Assembly (NCBI GenBank): GCA_041686375.1
Contig: JAWLEB010000009.1
Coordinates: 19,986 to 83,985 of the forward strand
Direction of reading: 5' to 3'
Source: JAGXLC01 sp041686375
GTDB lineage: Bacteria; Bacteroidota; Bacteroidia; Bacteroidales; UBA12077
Length of the DNA stretch: 64,000 nt
The position numbers and the translations under genes are program-made. Below are positions 25,475-34,356 of the stretch, piece after piece. The notes below the pieces were generated by a model that ran no database searches, had not been told where the DNA came from, and saw only the letters and a list, made by a program, of their open reading frames with translations. Each line of letters opens with the position of its first letter. The first letter of the stretch is position 1.

Positions 25475-25939
25475 ATGAATTCCCATAGGATTTTTATATT
25501 ATTGATGTTGTCATTTATTCTAATCTCTTTTAAATTAGCAGATTTAAATGCTCAAACTCCTAAAAACGAAATTATGAATAACACAAAAAAGGGCGGAATT
25601 GTATTCTTTTCAACCCTTAAGCTGGAGGAGATATCAAAATTCTATATTGAAGAAATAGGTTGTGAACTCTGGCTCGATCAGGGGGCGTGTAGAATATTGA
25701 AGCATGGGAATATGTTGCTGGGCTTTTGTCAAGGAGAAGAGCCTGATAAAGATGGTGTTATTACCTTTTTCTACCCGGAAAAAGAAGCGGTGGATACAAT
25801 GTATTCAGAACTCCAAAATGTTGCAAAACATCCACCTAAAATGAACCCTAAATTCCGGATTTATCATTTCTATGCTGAAGATCCGGAAGGTCGTGCTATT
25901 GAATTTCAGTTTTTCGATCATCAATTAAACGAATATTAA
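25475..25939 (+). CDS. VOC (glyoxalase/bleomycin-resistance fold) protein, probably exported
   Basis: The C-terminal 115 residues form one VOC module: GGIVFFSTLKLEEISKFYIE at its start and YAEDPEGRAIEFQFF at its end, a usual metal-ligand Glu position. From ATG 25475 the protein starts with a hydrophobic signal-like segment (FILLMLSFILISFKLADLNAQ). A start at ATG 25445 would add ten residues, and one at ATG 25574 would give a cytoplasmic VOC domain without signal. The -7 box at 25407 allows all three. Exported VOC proteins are uncommon. Substrate unknown. Confidence 0.75.
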   Translation: MNSHRIFILLMLSFILISFKLADLNAQTPKNEIMNNTKKGGIVFFSTLKLEEISKFYIEEIGCELWLDQGACRILKHGNMLLGFCQGEEPDKDGVITFFYPEKEAVDTMYSELQNVAKHPPKMNPKFRIYHFYAEDPEGRAIEFQFFDHQLNEY

Positions 25940-26040
25940 ACGAAAACTTTTTGTTTAGATCTTATTTTATTACTTTTCAATTTTCTAAAACGAGAAAAAA
26001 TATTTCTTAAAATTATTGTCAAACCTTAAATTATAAAAAA

Positions 26041-28128
26041 GTGAAAAAAGTTATTTTATTATTTTTAACAATCGGTTTATTTATGGGATCTTGTACACAA
26101 TCGGAGAAAGAAAATCCCTTTTTCTCCGAGTTTGAAACGCCTTTTGAGGTTCCCCCTTTTGAGGACATCAAAACAGAACATTTTAAGCCGGCTTTGGAAA
26201 AAGCCATGGAAGAACAGAATGACGCAATTGAGCGTATTGTAAATGAAGAAGAAGAGCCAACCTTTGAAAATACCATTGTTCCTTTTGTATATAGTGGGAA
26301 ACTTCTTAATAAGGTTACTTCCGTATTTTATGGATTAAACAGTGCGAATACCAATGAAGAGATACAGGAATTGGCAAAAGAATTTTCTCCTGAGTTATCT
26401 GCTCACAGGGATGCTATTTCCATGAATCCTGATTTATTTAAACGAATAAAGTTTATATATGAGAATCAGGATGATTTTGATCTTAACGAGGAAGAATCTT
26501 ATTTACTTGAGGATCTTTATAAAGATTTTATCAGAAGCGGAGCAAATTTGCCGGAAGAGGAGAAGGAACAATTGAAAGAAATCAACAGTAAACTTTCCTC
26601 TTTAACCCAGGAATATAGCCAGAACGTTTTAAAAGAAACAAATGATTTTGAATTGGTTATTGAAGATGAAGAGAATCTTGCGGGTTTACCGGAATCGGTT
26701 TTAGAGACTGCAGAAGAGACTGCTGAAGAGAAAGGCTATGAAGACAAGTGGGTTTTCACTACTCAGAAGCCAAGCATGATTCCTTTTCTACAAAATGCAG
26801 AAAATCGTGAATTGCGAGAAGAGTTATATAAAGCTTACCTTACTCGTGGTAATAATGATAATGAATTTGATAACAAGGAAATACTTTCTGATGTTATCAA
26901 ACTTCGTGTTAAGAAAGTGCAGTTATTAGGATATGATACTTATGCAGACTATGCCCTTGAGACTCGAATGGCTAAAGAACCCGCAAATGTTATGGAATTG
27001 CTTAATAATTTATGGGATGCATCCCTTCCTGTTGCGAAAGAAGAGCGGGATGCTATGCAGAAGATGATAGATGAAGAAGGCAAAGATTTTGAACTTAAGA
27101 GCTGGGATTGGTGGTATTATGCGGAAAAAGTAAGAAAACAAAAATATGACCTTGATGATAGTGAGCTTAGGCCTTATTTTGAACTGGATAATGTAAGGGA
27201 AGGTGCTTTTAATACTGCAACAAAATTGTATGGCATTACCTTCGAAGAGGTGAAAGATATACCTAAGCCTCACCCTGATGCACGTGCATGGGAAGTGAAA
27301 GAAGAAGATGGTTCACATCTGGGGCTCTTATATATGGATTTCCATCCAAGGGAAAGTAAACGAGGTGGTGCATGGTGTGGTCGTTACCGCAGCAAATATA
27401 TGAATCAGGAAGGAGAACAGGTTTCACCTCATGTTACGGTTGTCGGTAATTTTTCTAAACCCAGTGGTGATAAACCAGCATTGCTGAGCCTGGATGAAGC
27501 GGAAACTTTATTCCACGAATTTGGTCATGCCCTGGATGGGCTTTTTAATACGAATGAATATCCCAGAACCTCAATACCAAGGGATTTTGTTGAGTTGCCA
27601 TCTCAAATAATGGAACATTGGATGTTACAAACTCCTGTTCTTGAAGATTACGCACGACATTATGAAACTGATGAGGTTATACCGGATGAGTTGGTTGAAA
27701 AGATTGAAAAAAGTCAGTATTTTAATCAAGGTTTTGAGACTGTAGAATATCTTGCTGCTTCAATGCTTGATATGGAATATCATACCTTAGATGAACCCAA
27801 AGACATTGATGTTATGGAATTTGAAGAAGACTACCTGGAATCTATTGGTTTGATTCCTGAAATTGAACCAAGATACCATAGTACTTATTTTACACATATT
27901 ACTGGTGGCTATGCTGCCGGGTATTACAGTTATATATGGTCGGGTGTATTAGATAATGATGCATTTGAAGCATTTGAGGAAAATGGTATATTTGACCAGG
28001 AAACCGCAGCCAAATTCCGTACTTTGCTTGAAAAAGATGGTTACAGCGATCCTATGGAGCTTTATAAACAATTTAGAGGCCGTGAACCTAAAGAAGATGC
28101 GTTGTTGAGAAACCGCGGATTGAAATAG
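26041..28128 (+). CDS. dcp: Lipoprotein M3 family peptidase (peptidyl-dipeptidase Dcp type)
   Basis: A 695-residue zinc metallopeptidase with GTG start. The signal sequence ends with a lipobox-like MGSC (Cys about 18), so it is a lipoprotein. The zinc motif is LFHEFGHALDGLF, preceded by ESKRGGAWCGRYRSKY and followed by YFTHITGGYAAGYYSY, all typical of Dcp/oligopeptidase A. It probably removes C-terminal dipeptides in the periplasm. E. coli Dcp is cytoplasmic; lipoprotein versions are common in Bacteroidota. Single gene with a terminator directly after. Confidence 0.9.
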   Translation: MKKVILLFLTIGLFMGSCTQSEKENPFFSEFETPFEVPPFEDIKTEHFKPALEKAMEEQNDAIERIVNEEEEPTFENTIVPFVYSGKLLNKVTSVFYGLNSANTNEEIQELAKEFSPELSAHRDAISMNPDLFKRIKFIYENQDDFDLNEEESYLLEDLYKDFIRSGANLPEEEKEQLKEINSKLSSLTQEYSQNVLKETNDFELVIEDEENLAGLPESVLETAEETAEEKGYEDKWVFTTQKPSMIPFLQNAENRELREELYKAYLTRGNNDNEFDNKEILSDVIKLRVKKVQLLGYDTYADYALETRMAKEPANVMELLNNLWDASLPVAKEERDAMQKMIDEEGKDFELKSWDWWYYAEKVRKQKYDLDDSELRPYFELDNVREGAFNTATKLYGITFEEVKDIPKPHPDARAWEVKEEDGSHLGLLYMDFHPRESKRGGAWCGRYRSKYMNQEGEQVSPHVTVVGNFSKPSGDKPALLSLDEAETLFHEFGHALDGLFNTNEYPRTSIPRDFVELPSQIMEHWMLQTPVLEDYARHYETDEVIPDELVEKIEKSQYFNQGFETVEYLAASMLDMEYHTLDEPKDIDVMEFEEDYLESIGLIPEIEPRYHSTYFTHITGGYAAGYYSYIWSGVLDNDAFEAFEENGIFDQETAAKFRTLLEKDGYSDPMELYKQFRGREPKEDALLRNRGLK

Positions 28129-28152
28129 AATTATAGAACCTACATATATCTG

Positions 28153-28186
28153 AAAAAACGCCTCCATTTGCCGGGGGCGTTTTTTG
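28153..28186 (+). terminator. Rho-independent terminator after the M3 peptidase
   Basis: Stem AAAAAACGCC (28153-28162) with GGCGTTTTTT (28176-28185), the last six bases forming the T run. Confidence 0.82.
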
Positions 28187-28344
28187 GTATTTTTTATCCC
28201 CAATTTCTGTTTTGTGTATTGAAGTGCTTAACTTATCAATCAGCCAGAATGTTAATTCATATAAATCAGTGAATTGCCTTGATACATGGATTTTTATCTA
28301 TGATAATAAATGAGGGTTTCATTATTATCACCTCATCAACGTAA

Positions 28345-29760
28345 TTAATTTATGTTGGGAGAATTTGTTGCAGTTGTATGGAGGGCCTGAAAGTAAATTT
28401 TACCTTTCTTTCCTTCAAAGTTATATTCTTTTACTTTTTCTGTTGCCGTGGGACCGGAGATTTTCATTTTGATTGTATTCTCATCCTTTTCTAAAGATAT
28501 TCTGGTATATGAGATTGAATATGGCAATGTTTGCCAATGCCTGGTGTCGGCCTTTTCTGTGAGTGTATTGGCAATATTTACGAGGGTTCCGAGGGTCTCG
28601 TCTTCTTTGTCTGCAAGAGCTTCCATCGCTTTTTTTGTAGCAATTCTCAAAATTGCATTACCTATCTCACGTAGAATTCTGTCATTAAGGGTTTTAAATG
28701 CTATTTTATTGATGTCTTGTGCTAGCTCCAGTTTATGTCTTTTCTTGTTTGTTTGAATTGTTGCATCCTTATATACTGGTTTTCGCTCTATATATTTTGG
28801 CAATCCTACTTTAAAGTACCGCAATTGTTCGAAAGCCTCCTTTTCGTTTTTACTTTTATCTCCTATGTATATGGGAAAAGATACATCCAGTTCATCATTT
28901 TTCATAGTGACATATTCATCCCTTGAGCTGGGATGTTTTGTAAAACGAAGAATCCACTCATCTTTCACAGGCCCGAAGCCATTCATCCAGAAAAAAATTA
29001 CTTCCCCATTTGGCTTAGGGACGTAGTTATAATCAATTCCGAATTTTTTTTCATAATGACGTACCTCATCGGCGAAGCCTGTTAGGTAGGCTGTTCTGAG
29101 AACATCATATTTCAGTTGTTCGGGTACTTGCATCCCGAAATATTCCTTGTAATCTTCTTCGTATGCTTCTAAAGCGTTACGGTATGCGATGAACGCGTTA
29201 TTATAATCTTTATCAGCTTCATAAATCATACCCATGAGATTATGGGCAAACGCATCTCGCTGATATCTGTTTTTATGGTCTTTATATTTATCATTAAGCT
29301 GCTGAAGACGTATATTTACTCTTCTGCATTCCACAAGAGCATTATCATATTCATTAAGTTTAATGTAATTGAGGCTCGTAAAATAATGCAGCATTACTGT
29401 TTCAAAATCTTCAGGTTTATAAGGCTTAACTTTGGGGTTGGTGACCAGCGAAAGAGCTTCCAGTCCGTAGTTTTTTATGTAGTCTTCTATAATATAGTCG
29501 GCTTTTTGGAATTTTTCATTACTTTCCCTGTAATTCCCAAGCATCCATGATACATAGCCGTAATTGAGGTAATGCAAAAGTTTATCCTTTCCGTTGCGTC
29601 CCCGCCTATCATTTTCGAGCCATTTGTGTGCTTTTTCGAAGTTTCCTCGTGTTACAAATTTTTGAAACTCCAGGGTTTGTTTATAATATGTAGCACATCC
29701 CGCAAGAATAAATGAAATTAAGATAATAAGAGCAGTATTCTTCCTTTTTTTCAGACTCAT
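28345..29760 (-). CDS. COG3014-type TPR lipoprotein
   Basis: A 471-residue lipoprotein (lipobox ILAGC, Cys22). Residues about 30-210 contain TPR-like helical repeats (YVSWMLGNYRESNEKFQKAD, MIYEADKDYNNAFIAYRNAL). The C-terminal half is a mixed domain without known motifs. This matches the uncharacterised COG3014 lipoproteins, which often sit beside an LpoB-like gene, as here. That pairing suggests a cell-envelope role, possibly in control of peptidoglycan synthesis, but this is inference from context. Confidence 0.75.
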   Translation of the reverse strand: MSLKKRKNTALIILISFILAGCATYYKQTLEFQKFVTRGNFEKAHKWLENDRRGRNGKDKLLHYLNYGYVSWMLGNYRESNEKFQKADYIIEDYIKNYGLEALSLVTNPKVKPYKPEDFETVMLHYFTSLNYIKLNEYDNALVECRRVNIRLQQLNDKYKDHKNRYQRDAFAHNLMGMIYEADKDYNNAFIAYRNALEAYEEDYKEYFGMQVPEQLKYDVLRTAYLTGFADEVRHYEKKFGIDYNYVPKPNGEVIFFWMNGFGPVKDEWILRFTKHPSSRDEYVTMKNDELDVSFPIYIGDKSKNEKEAFEQLRYFKVGLPKYIERKPVYKDATIQTNKKRHKLELAQDINKIAFKTLNDRILREIGNAILRIATKKAMEALADKEDETLGTLVNIANTLTEKADTRHWQTLPYSISYTRISLEKDENTIKMKISGPTATEKVKEYNFEGKKGKIYFQALHTTATNSPNIN

Positions 29761-29804
29761 GGATGCGATAAATACAAATTAATGAGTTTGTTTACGCCTT
29801 TTGT

Positions 29805-30401
29805 CTAATTTTCAATGTATTTTCTGATTTTTTTATCTCCGATCCAGACAATTTCATTTGTTTGTAAATGAGATAGCTCCAGGTTTATCTGGTAATACAC
29901 TACTTTTTCATTTCTATATGTGTCAACTATAGAATTTATACTGCCATGCACCATATAATCAGCTCCCAGTTCCAGACCCCAACTTTTTGCAGTTTCAGAG
30001 GAGGCAAAATCTTGCTGGTCTCCTCTTTCCCTTCTCAGATCATCTCTTTTACTTCCGGCTTGTACGAGCCTGACAGAACCATCATTAATAATGGCTTTTT
30101 CAATATCTTTAATAAATGTTTCAGAGTTGATGTGTTCGTGGCTTTTGTTTCTTACTAAACCCACAATGATTACGGGCCTTTCACCATCATTTTGGTCTTC
30201 ATATTCTTCAAGCCAGCGGTGATTTAAAATCTGATTCACCAGTTCTCTTGATACCATCCGGGAATCACTGTCATTCCAGCGCCCTGAAAGGTCCCTGGTT
30301 TCTTCTGTGTCTATTCTTTGTACTTTACGTTTTGGGCTGCATCCCGACCATATTATTAATCCCAAAGCAAATAAAAGGGTTAGGGTTAAAACTTTTTTCA
30401 T
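29805..30401 (-). CDS. LpoB-like penicillin-binding protein activator lipoprotein
   Basis: A lipoprotein of about 198 residues (signal ends in IWSGC). It matches the LpoB family (COG3417): VIIVGLVRNKSHEHINSETF, LGADYMVHGSI and VVYYQINLELSHLQTNEIVW. In enterobacteria LpoB activates PBP1b from the outer membrane. The frame is open to an ATG at 30428 that overlaps the dapA stop, but the signal peptide fits best with the ATG at 30401. It lies between dapA and the COG3014 gene on the same strand. Confidence 0.82.
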   Translation of the reverse strand: MKKVLTLTLLFALGLIIWSGCSPKRKVQRIDTEETRDLSGRWNDSDSRMVSRELVNQILNHRWLEEYEDQNDGERPVIIVGLVRNKSHEHINSETFIKDIEKAIINDGSVRLVQAGSKRDDLRRERGDQQDFASSETAKSWGLELGADYMVHGSINSIVDTYRNEKVVYYQINLELSHLQTNEIVWIGDKKIRKYIEN

Positions 30402-30427
30402 GGGTCCCGTTTTAAATAAATAAATCA

Positions 30428-31309
30428 TTATATATTACCAATAAGTTTTTTTAAATCTTTTTCCAGCTCTTTGCTCACAGGTACTAAAGGTAATCGTAAA
30501 TTATTACCAATAATTTTCTTTAAACTCAATGCACATTTTATGCCAGAAGGGTTTCCTTCAGCAAATAGTTTTTCAATAATTGCAAGTAATTTATAATGTA
30601 TTTCTTTTGCTGATTGTATGTCGTTTTTTAGTGCATAGTTAACCATAGTAGAGAATTCTTTCGGAAATGCATTAGCAGCTACTGAAATTACTCCACTTAC
30701 ACCTATTGAAAGCAGGGGTAGTGTAATCCCGTCTTCACCCGAGACAACCTGAAAATCATCAGGTTTATCCTGAATAATGTGCATAACTTGCGTGAAATCT
30801 CCAGAGGCTTCTTTTACTGCTACTATATTTTCAAAATCACGAGCAAGCTTGACAATTGTTTCTGCGGAAATATTAACACCTGTGCGTCCGGGAACATTGT
30901 AAAGAATTACAGGAACGGGGCTTGCCTTTGATACTGCTTTGAAATGCTCATACAACCCTTTCTGTGATGGTTTGTTATAGTAAGGCGCCACAGATAATAT
31001 GGCATCTACCTTGCTCAAATCTGTTTTTTCTGTTTTTTTAACTACAGCCTGTGTGTCATTGCCCCCAAGGCCTAAAACGATGGGGATCGGACCTTTATTT
31101 GTTTCAATAAAAGTGTTCAGAACTTCCTTTTTTTCATCCTCATTTAGTGTCACTGATTCGCCTGTTGTCCCCATTACAACAAAATAATCGATGCCATTTT
31201 GAAGGAGGTAGGAAATGTGTTGCTTAAGTGAAGCAAAGTCAACCGCTTTGTTTTTTGTGAACGGTGTAGTTACCGCAACACCTGTACCAATGAATTGTTG
31301 TGATTTCAT
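30428..31309 (-). CDS. dapA: 4-hydroxy-tetrahydrodipicolinate synthase
   Basis: Condenses pyruvate with aspartate semialdehyde in lysine and diaminopimelate synthesis. The Schiff-base Lys is K166 (VAVKEASGD), the catalytic Tyr is Y137 (ILYNVPGRTG), and the GTTGES motif is at 48-53. Normal length of 293 residues. Its start overlaps the stop of the DUF6913 gene by 4 bases, and LpoB/COG3014 genes follow, so a cell-wall-related operon is likely. Confidence 0.95.
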   Translation of the reverse strand: MKSQQFIGTGVAVTTPFTKNKAVDFASLKQHISYLLQNGIDYFVVMGTTGESVTLNEDEKKEVLNTFIETNKGPIPIVLGLGGNDTQAVVKKTEKTDLSKVDAILSVAPYYNKPSQKGLYEHFKAVSKASPVPVILYNVPGRTGVNISAETIVKLARDFENIVAVKEASGDFTQVMHIIQDKPDDFQVVSGEDGITLPLLSIGVSGVISVAANAFPKEFSTMVNYALKNDIQSAKEIHYKLLAIIEKLFAEGNPSGIKCALSLKKIIGNNLRLPLVPVSKELEKDLKKLIGNI

Positions 31310-31866
31310 ATGATTATTGTTTTTTCTAAATTGATTCGATTTAAGTAATGTTTTATTTGTTCTATAAAGAAACGTAACCCCTGATGTCTTTTCAGGGATA
31401 TCATCAGATCATAGTCTTTTCCTTCATTATTTTCTTTACCAGCCTTAAACCGCGCCCTGGATAAATTATTGATCACTTTAACAGGAAAATAACTTTGCAT
31501 ACTAATATCAATGAGTAAATCAAATTCTTTTTCTATAAAACTATGGATAATATGATTCTTAGGTTTATAGAAAAAATTAAAATCTTTTTTAAGGATGAAG
31601 TTAATCTTTTGGTACTTTTTTAATTCTTCCGGTATTTGATTACTGTGAATATAACCCAGGACAAATATTTTGATATTTTTTTCATTTAAATAACGTAAAA
31701 ATTCATTGATGATCTCAAAATTGCTGTTCTCAGCGTGTGTAAATAATACACCTGCTGTGTTTGCTTTCTCCAGGTTACATACAATTTTTTTACGTTTTAA
31801 TGATTTTAGCTTCCTCTTTAGAAACCAATTGCCGATTTTTTCTCTTATGTTTTTTATAATATTCAC
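31306..31866 (-). CDS. DUF6913 family protein
   Basis: A 186-residue protein with a basic N-terminal helix (KRKLKSLKRKK) and a Rossmann-like alternation (AGVLFTHAEN, IKIFVLGYIHS, FDLLIDISMQ). It matches DUF6913, a Bacteroidota-specific family commonly found beside dapA and ligA, as here. Function unknown. Its stop overlaps the dapA start by 4 bases. Confidence 0.7.
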   Translation of the reverse strand: MNIIKNIREKIGNWFLKRKLKSLKRKKIVCNLEKANTAGVLFTHAENSNFEIINEFLRYLNEKNIKIFVLGYIHSNQIPEELKKYQKINFILKKDFNFFYKPKNHIIHSFIEKEFDLLIDISMQSYFPVKVINNLSRARFKAGKENNEGKDYDLMISLKRHQGLRFFIEQIKHYLNRINLEKTIII

Positions 31867-31925
31867 GATACAAGTTTATAAAATTTAACAATTAAGTGCA
31901 ATTTTTTTGTCCTTCATAATTCCTT

Positions 31926-33920
31926 TTAAGTCACTAACATTTTCAAAAGTTCATCTTCAGAAATGACAGGGATATTGTTTTCCTCGGCTTGTTTTAATTT
32001 CCTTGATCCTGCATTCTCGCCAGCCAGTAAAAAATCTGTGTAAGAAGATACCGAAGAGGTGTTTTTACCTCCATGGCTTTCAATAAGGTTTTTTAGTTCT
32101 TCCCGGGAATATTGGTGGAAAGTCCCTGAAATTACTATACGTTTTCCCTGCAGGGTTTTTTTTATGTTTTTTTCTTCTTTCATAGAAAGTTGTACACCCG
32201 CATTTTTCAACTTTTCAATAATTTTTTGGTTTTTTGTGTTTTGAAAATATACCTTTACACTGGTAGCTATCCTGTGTCCGATTTCGTCAATTTGGATTAA
32301 TTCCTCGTATGAGGCTTCAGATAGCTTGTCAATTGATTTAAAATGTTGTGCAAGCGTTTTGGCAACTGTTTCCCCAACAAACCTTATACCCAGCGCATAC
32401 AATACCCGTGGAAAGGGCACTTGTTTGGATTGTTCGATACTGTCTATCAGGTTTTGTGCTGACTTTTCACCAAAACGATTTAGTTGTAAAATATCTTCTT
32501 TCTTTATAAAATACAGATCGCTGAAATCATTAATAAGACCTTTGTTATAAAGTGCCTCAATTGTTGCTTGCGCAGCTCCTATGTCCATTGCTTTTCTTGA
32601 GACAAAGTGCTCAATTTTGCCCTTTATTTGTGGCGGGCAGCCATTTTCATTGGGACAATAATGACGTGCTTCGATTTTTGCAAGTTCTGTTCCACACTCA
32701 GGGCACTTTTTTATAAAATTTACAGGGGAAGCGTTATCGGGTCTTTTTCCTTTATTAATACCAACAATTTTAGGGATGATTTCACCTCCTTTTTCTACAT
32801 AAACTGTGTCATTGATTCTGACATCCAGAAGTTTGATCTGGTCTTCATTATGCAGGGAAGCCCTTTTGACGATAGTTCCGGCAAGCCGTACGGGCTGAAG
32901 ATTGGCAACCGGCGTAATGGCACCCGTTCTGCCTACCTGAAAATCAATGCTATTCACTATAGTTTCTACTTGTTCAGCTTTGAATTTATAGGCAATTGCC
33001 CATCTTGGAGACTTTGACGTGTATCCAAGTTTTTCCTGTTGCTCAAAGGAATTGACTTTAATGACAACTCCGTCTATGTCATATTTCAGGTTTTTTCTTG
33101 CTTTTTCCCAGTAGTTTATGTAATCAAATACTTCGGTTATGGTTTTGCATTTTGTGAGGTGATCTGATATTTTGAATCCCCATTCTTTAGCTTTTTGTAA
33201 ATTTTCATAATGCTCATTATAGGGTAAGTTTTCCCCTGCAATGGAATAAAAAAAACAATCCAGAGGGCGTTTAGCAACTATTGATGATTTCTGAAGTTTT
33301 AGGGTTCCGGCGGCAGCATTGCGTGGGTTAGCAAATGGCTGCTCACCTTTTTTTTCTTTGTCTTCATTAAGTTTACGAAATCCATCGTGTGGGAGTAATA
33401 TTTCTCCTCTTATGACAAATTCTGCTGGATAATCATCTCCTTGCAATTTCAGCGGTATGCTTCGAATAGTTTTTATATTTTCTGTAACGTTGTCTCCCTG
33501 CTCCCCGTCGCCGCGTGTTATAGCCTGCAATAATTCTCCACTCCTGTATGTGATTGAAATGGCTACACCGTCATACTTTAATTCGCATATGTATTCTATT
33601 GAACCGTGAATGGACTTTTTTATACGGGTCTCAAAATCCGCCAACTCTTCTTTTGAGTAACTGTTGCTAAGTGAATACATGGGGTATGTATGCCTAACTT
33701 GCTCAAATTCTTTATTGATATCGCTTCCTATTCGTTGGGATGGTGAATTAGTATCTTTAAATTCAGGATATTGGTTCTCCAATTCTATTAATTCGTTCAT
33801 GAGGGAATCATACTCAAAGTCGCTTATGGCAGGTTGTGCCAGTACATAGTACCTGTAGTTATGTTCGTTTAATGCTTTGCTTAATTGTTCAATGCGATCT
33901 TTTGCTTTTTTCTTCTCCAT
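31926..33920 (-). CDS. ligA: NAD-dependent DNA ligase
   Basis: Seals nicks in DNA using NAD+ during replication and repair. Order: Ia domain, adenylation domain with K115 (CELKYDGVAI), OB fold, four-Cys zinc finger (CPECGTELAK then HYCPNENGCP), helix-hairpin-helix repeats and a C-terminal BRCT domain (KRIVISGTFHQYSREEL). 664 residues, normal. It precedes the DUF6913-dapA genes on the same strand. Confidence 0.97.
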   Translation of the reverse strand: MEKKKAKDRIEQLSKALNEHNYRYYVLAQPAISDFEYDSLMNELIELENQYPEFKDTNSPSQRIGSDINKEFEQVRHTYPMYSLSNSYSKEELADFETRIKKSIHGSIEYICELKYDGVAISITYRSGELLQAITRGDGEQGDNVTENIKTIRSIPLKLQGDDYPAEFVIRGEILLPHDGFRKLNEDKEKKGEQPFANPRNAAAGTLKLQKSSIVAKRPLDCFFYSIAGENLPYNEHYENLQKAKEWGFKISDHLTKCKTITEVFDYINYWEKARKNLKYDIDGVVIKVNSFEQQEKLGYTSKSPRWAIAYKFKAEQVETIVNSIDFQVGRTGAITPVANLQPVRLAGTIVKRASLHNEDQIKLLDVRINDTVYVEKGGEIIPKIVGINKGKRPDNASPVNFIKKCPECGTELAKIEARHYCPNENGCPPQIKGKIEHFVSRKAMDIGAAQATIEALYNKGLINDFSDLYFIKKEDILQLNRFGEKSAQNLIDSIEQSKQVPFPRVLYALGIRFVGETVAKTLAQHFKSIDKLSEASYEELIQIDEIGHRIATSVKVYFQNTKNQKIIEKLKNAGVQLSMKEEKNIKKTLQGKRIVISGTFHQYSREELKNLIESHGGKNTSSVSSYTDFLLAGENAGSRKLKQAEENNIPVISEDELLKMLVT

Positions 33921-33945
33921 CGTCGGTATTTTCGTTTCAACTCAA

Positions 33946-33953
33946 CAAATTTA
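33946..33953 (-). promoter_or_regulatory. Bacteroidota -7 box before ligA
   Basis: CAAATTTA on the plus strand reads TAAATTTG on the minus strand, a TAnnTTTG match 26 bases before the ligA ATG. Confidence 0.5.
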
Positions 33954-34164
33954 AGAAGGCTCTTTCAACTTTAAAACAGAATGATGTTATTTTTTATTAA
34001 TAATTCTTAACCTGCATTAAGCATAAATTTATTTATTTGGGTAAAGTTAGATTATTAGTTTCATTCTGTAAGATTTATTGCTACAATAAACCAATAGAAG
34101 ATTACCGCCTGGAAGCCTGTAATCCAGCAAACTTCTTTTTCTTAATATTTCTTAAATTTTTATC

Positions 34165-34356
34165 CTATTTTTTAAATCTACCCATCAGTTCTGTTTTTTC
34201 AATACTGTGTTGTTCTACTTTTTTATCAAATGCTTCCATGCTGTTGATTTCTCCCAGTGATTCAACATCAAGGGCATAGAGTCTGAAGTAGTACCTGTGC
34301 TCACCGGAAGGCGGGCACGGACCTCCATAATCTTTTTTACCAAAATTATTTTTTCC
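34165..34356 (-). pseudogene. C-terminal remnant of a PEBP (YbhB/YbcL Raf kinase inhibitor-like) gene
   Basis: The minus strand reads GKNNFGKKDYGGPCPPSGEH, then RYYFRLYALDVE and a terminal ELMGRFKK before TAG. This is the C-terminal third of a phosphatidylethanolamine-binding-like protein, including the GPCPPSGxH ligand-pocket motif. There is no start codon: in the same frame it is directly preceded by the TAA stop of the SpoIIE-type gene, with no intervening base. The N-terminal two thirds are missing, so a deletion (or misassembly) has joined the two sequences. Confidence 0.8.

Noticed and set aside
34037..34279. 80-codon plus-strand ORF downstream of ligA
   Set aside because: It is antisense to the PEBP remnant, which explains the coding signal on the minus strand.
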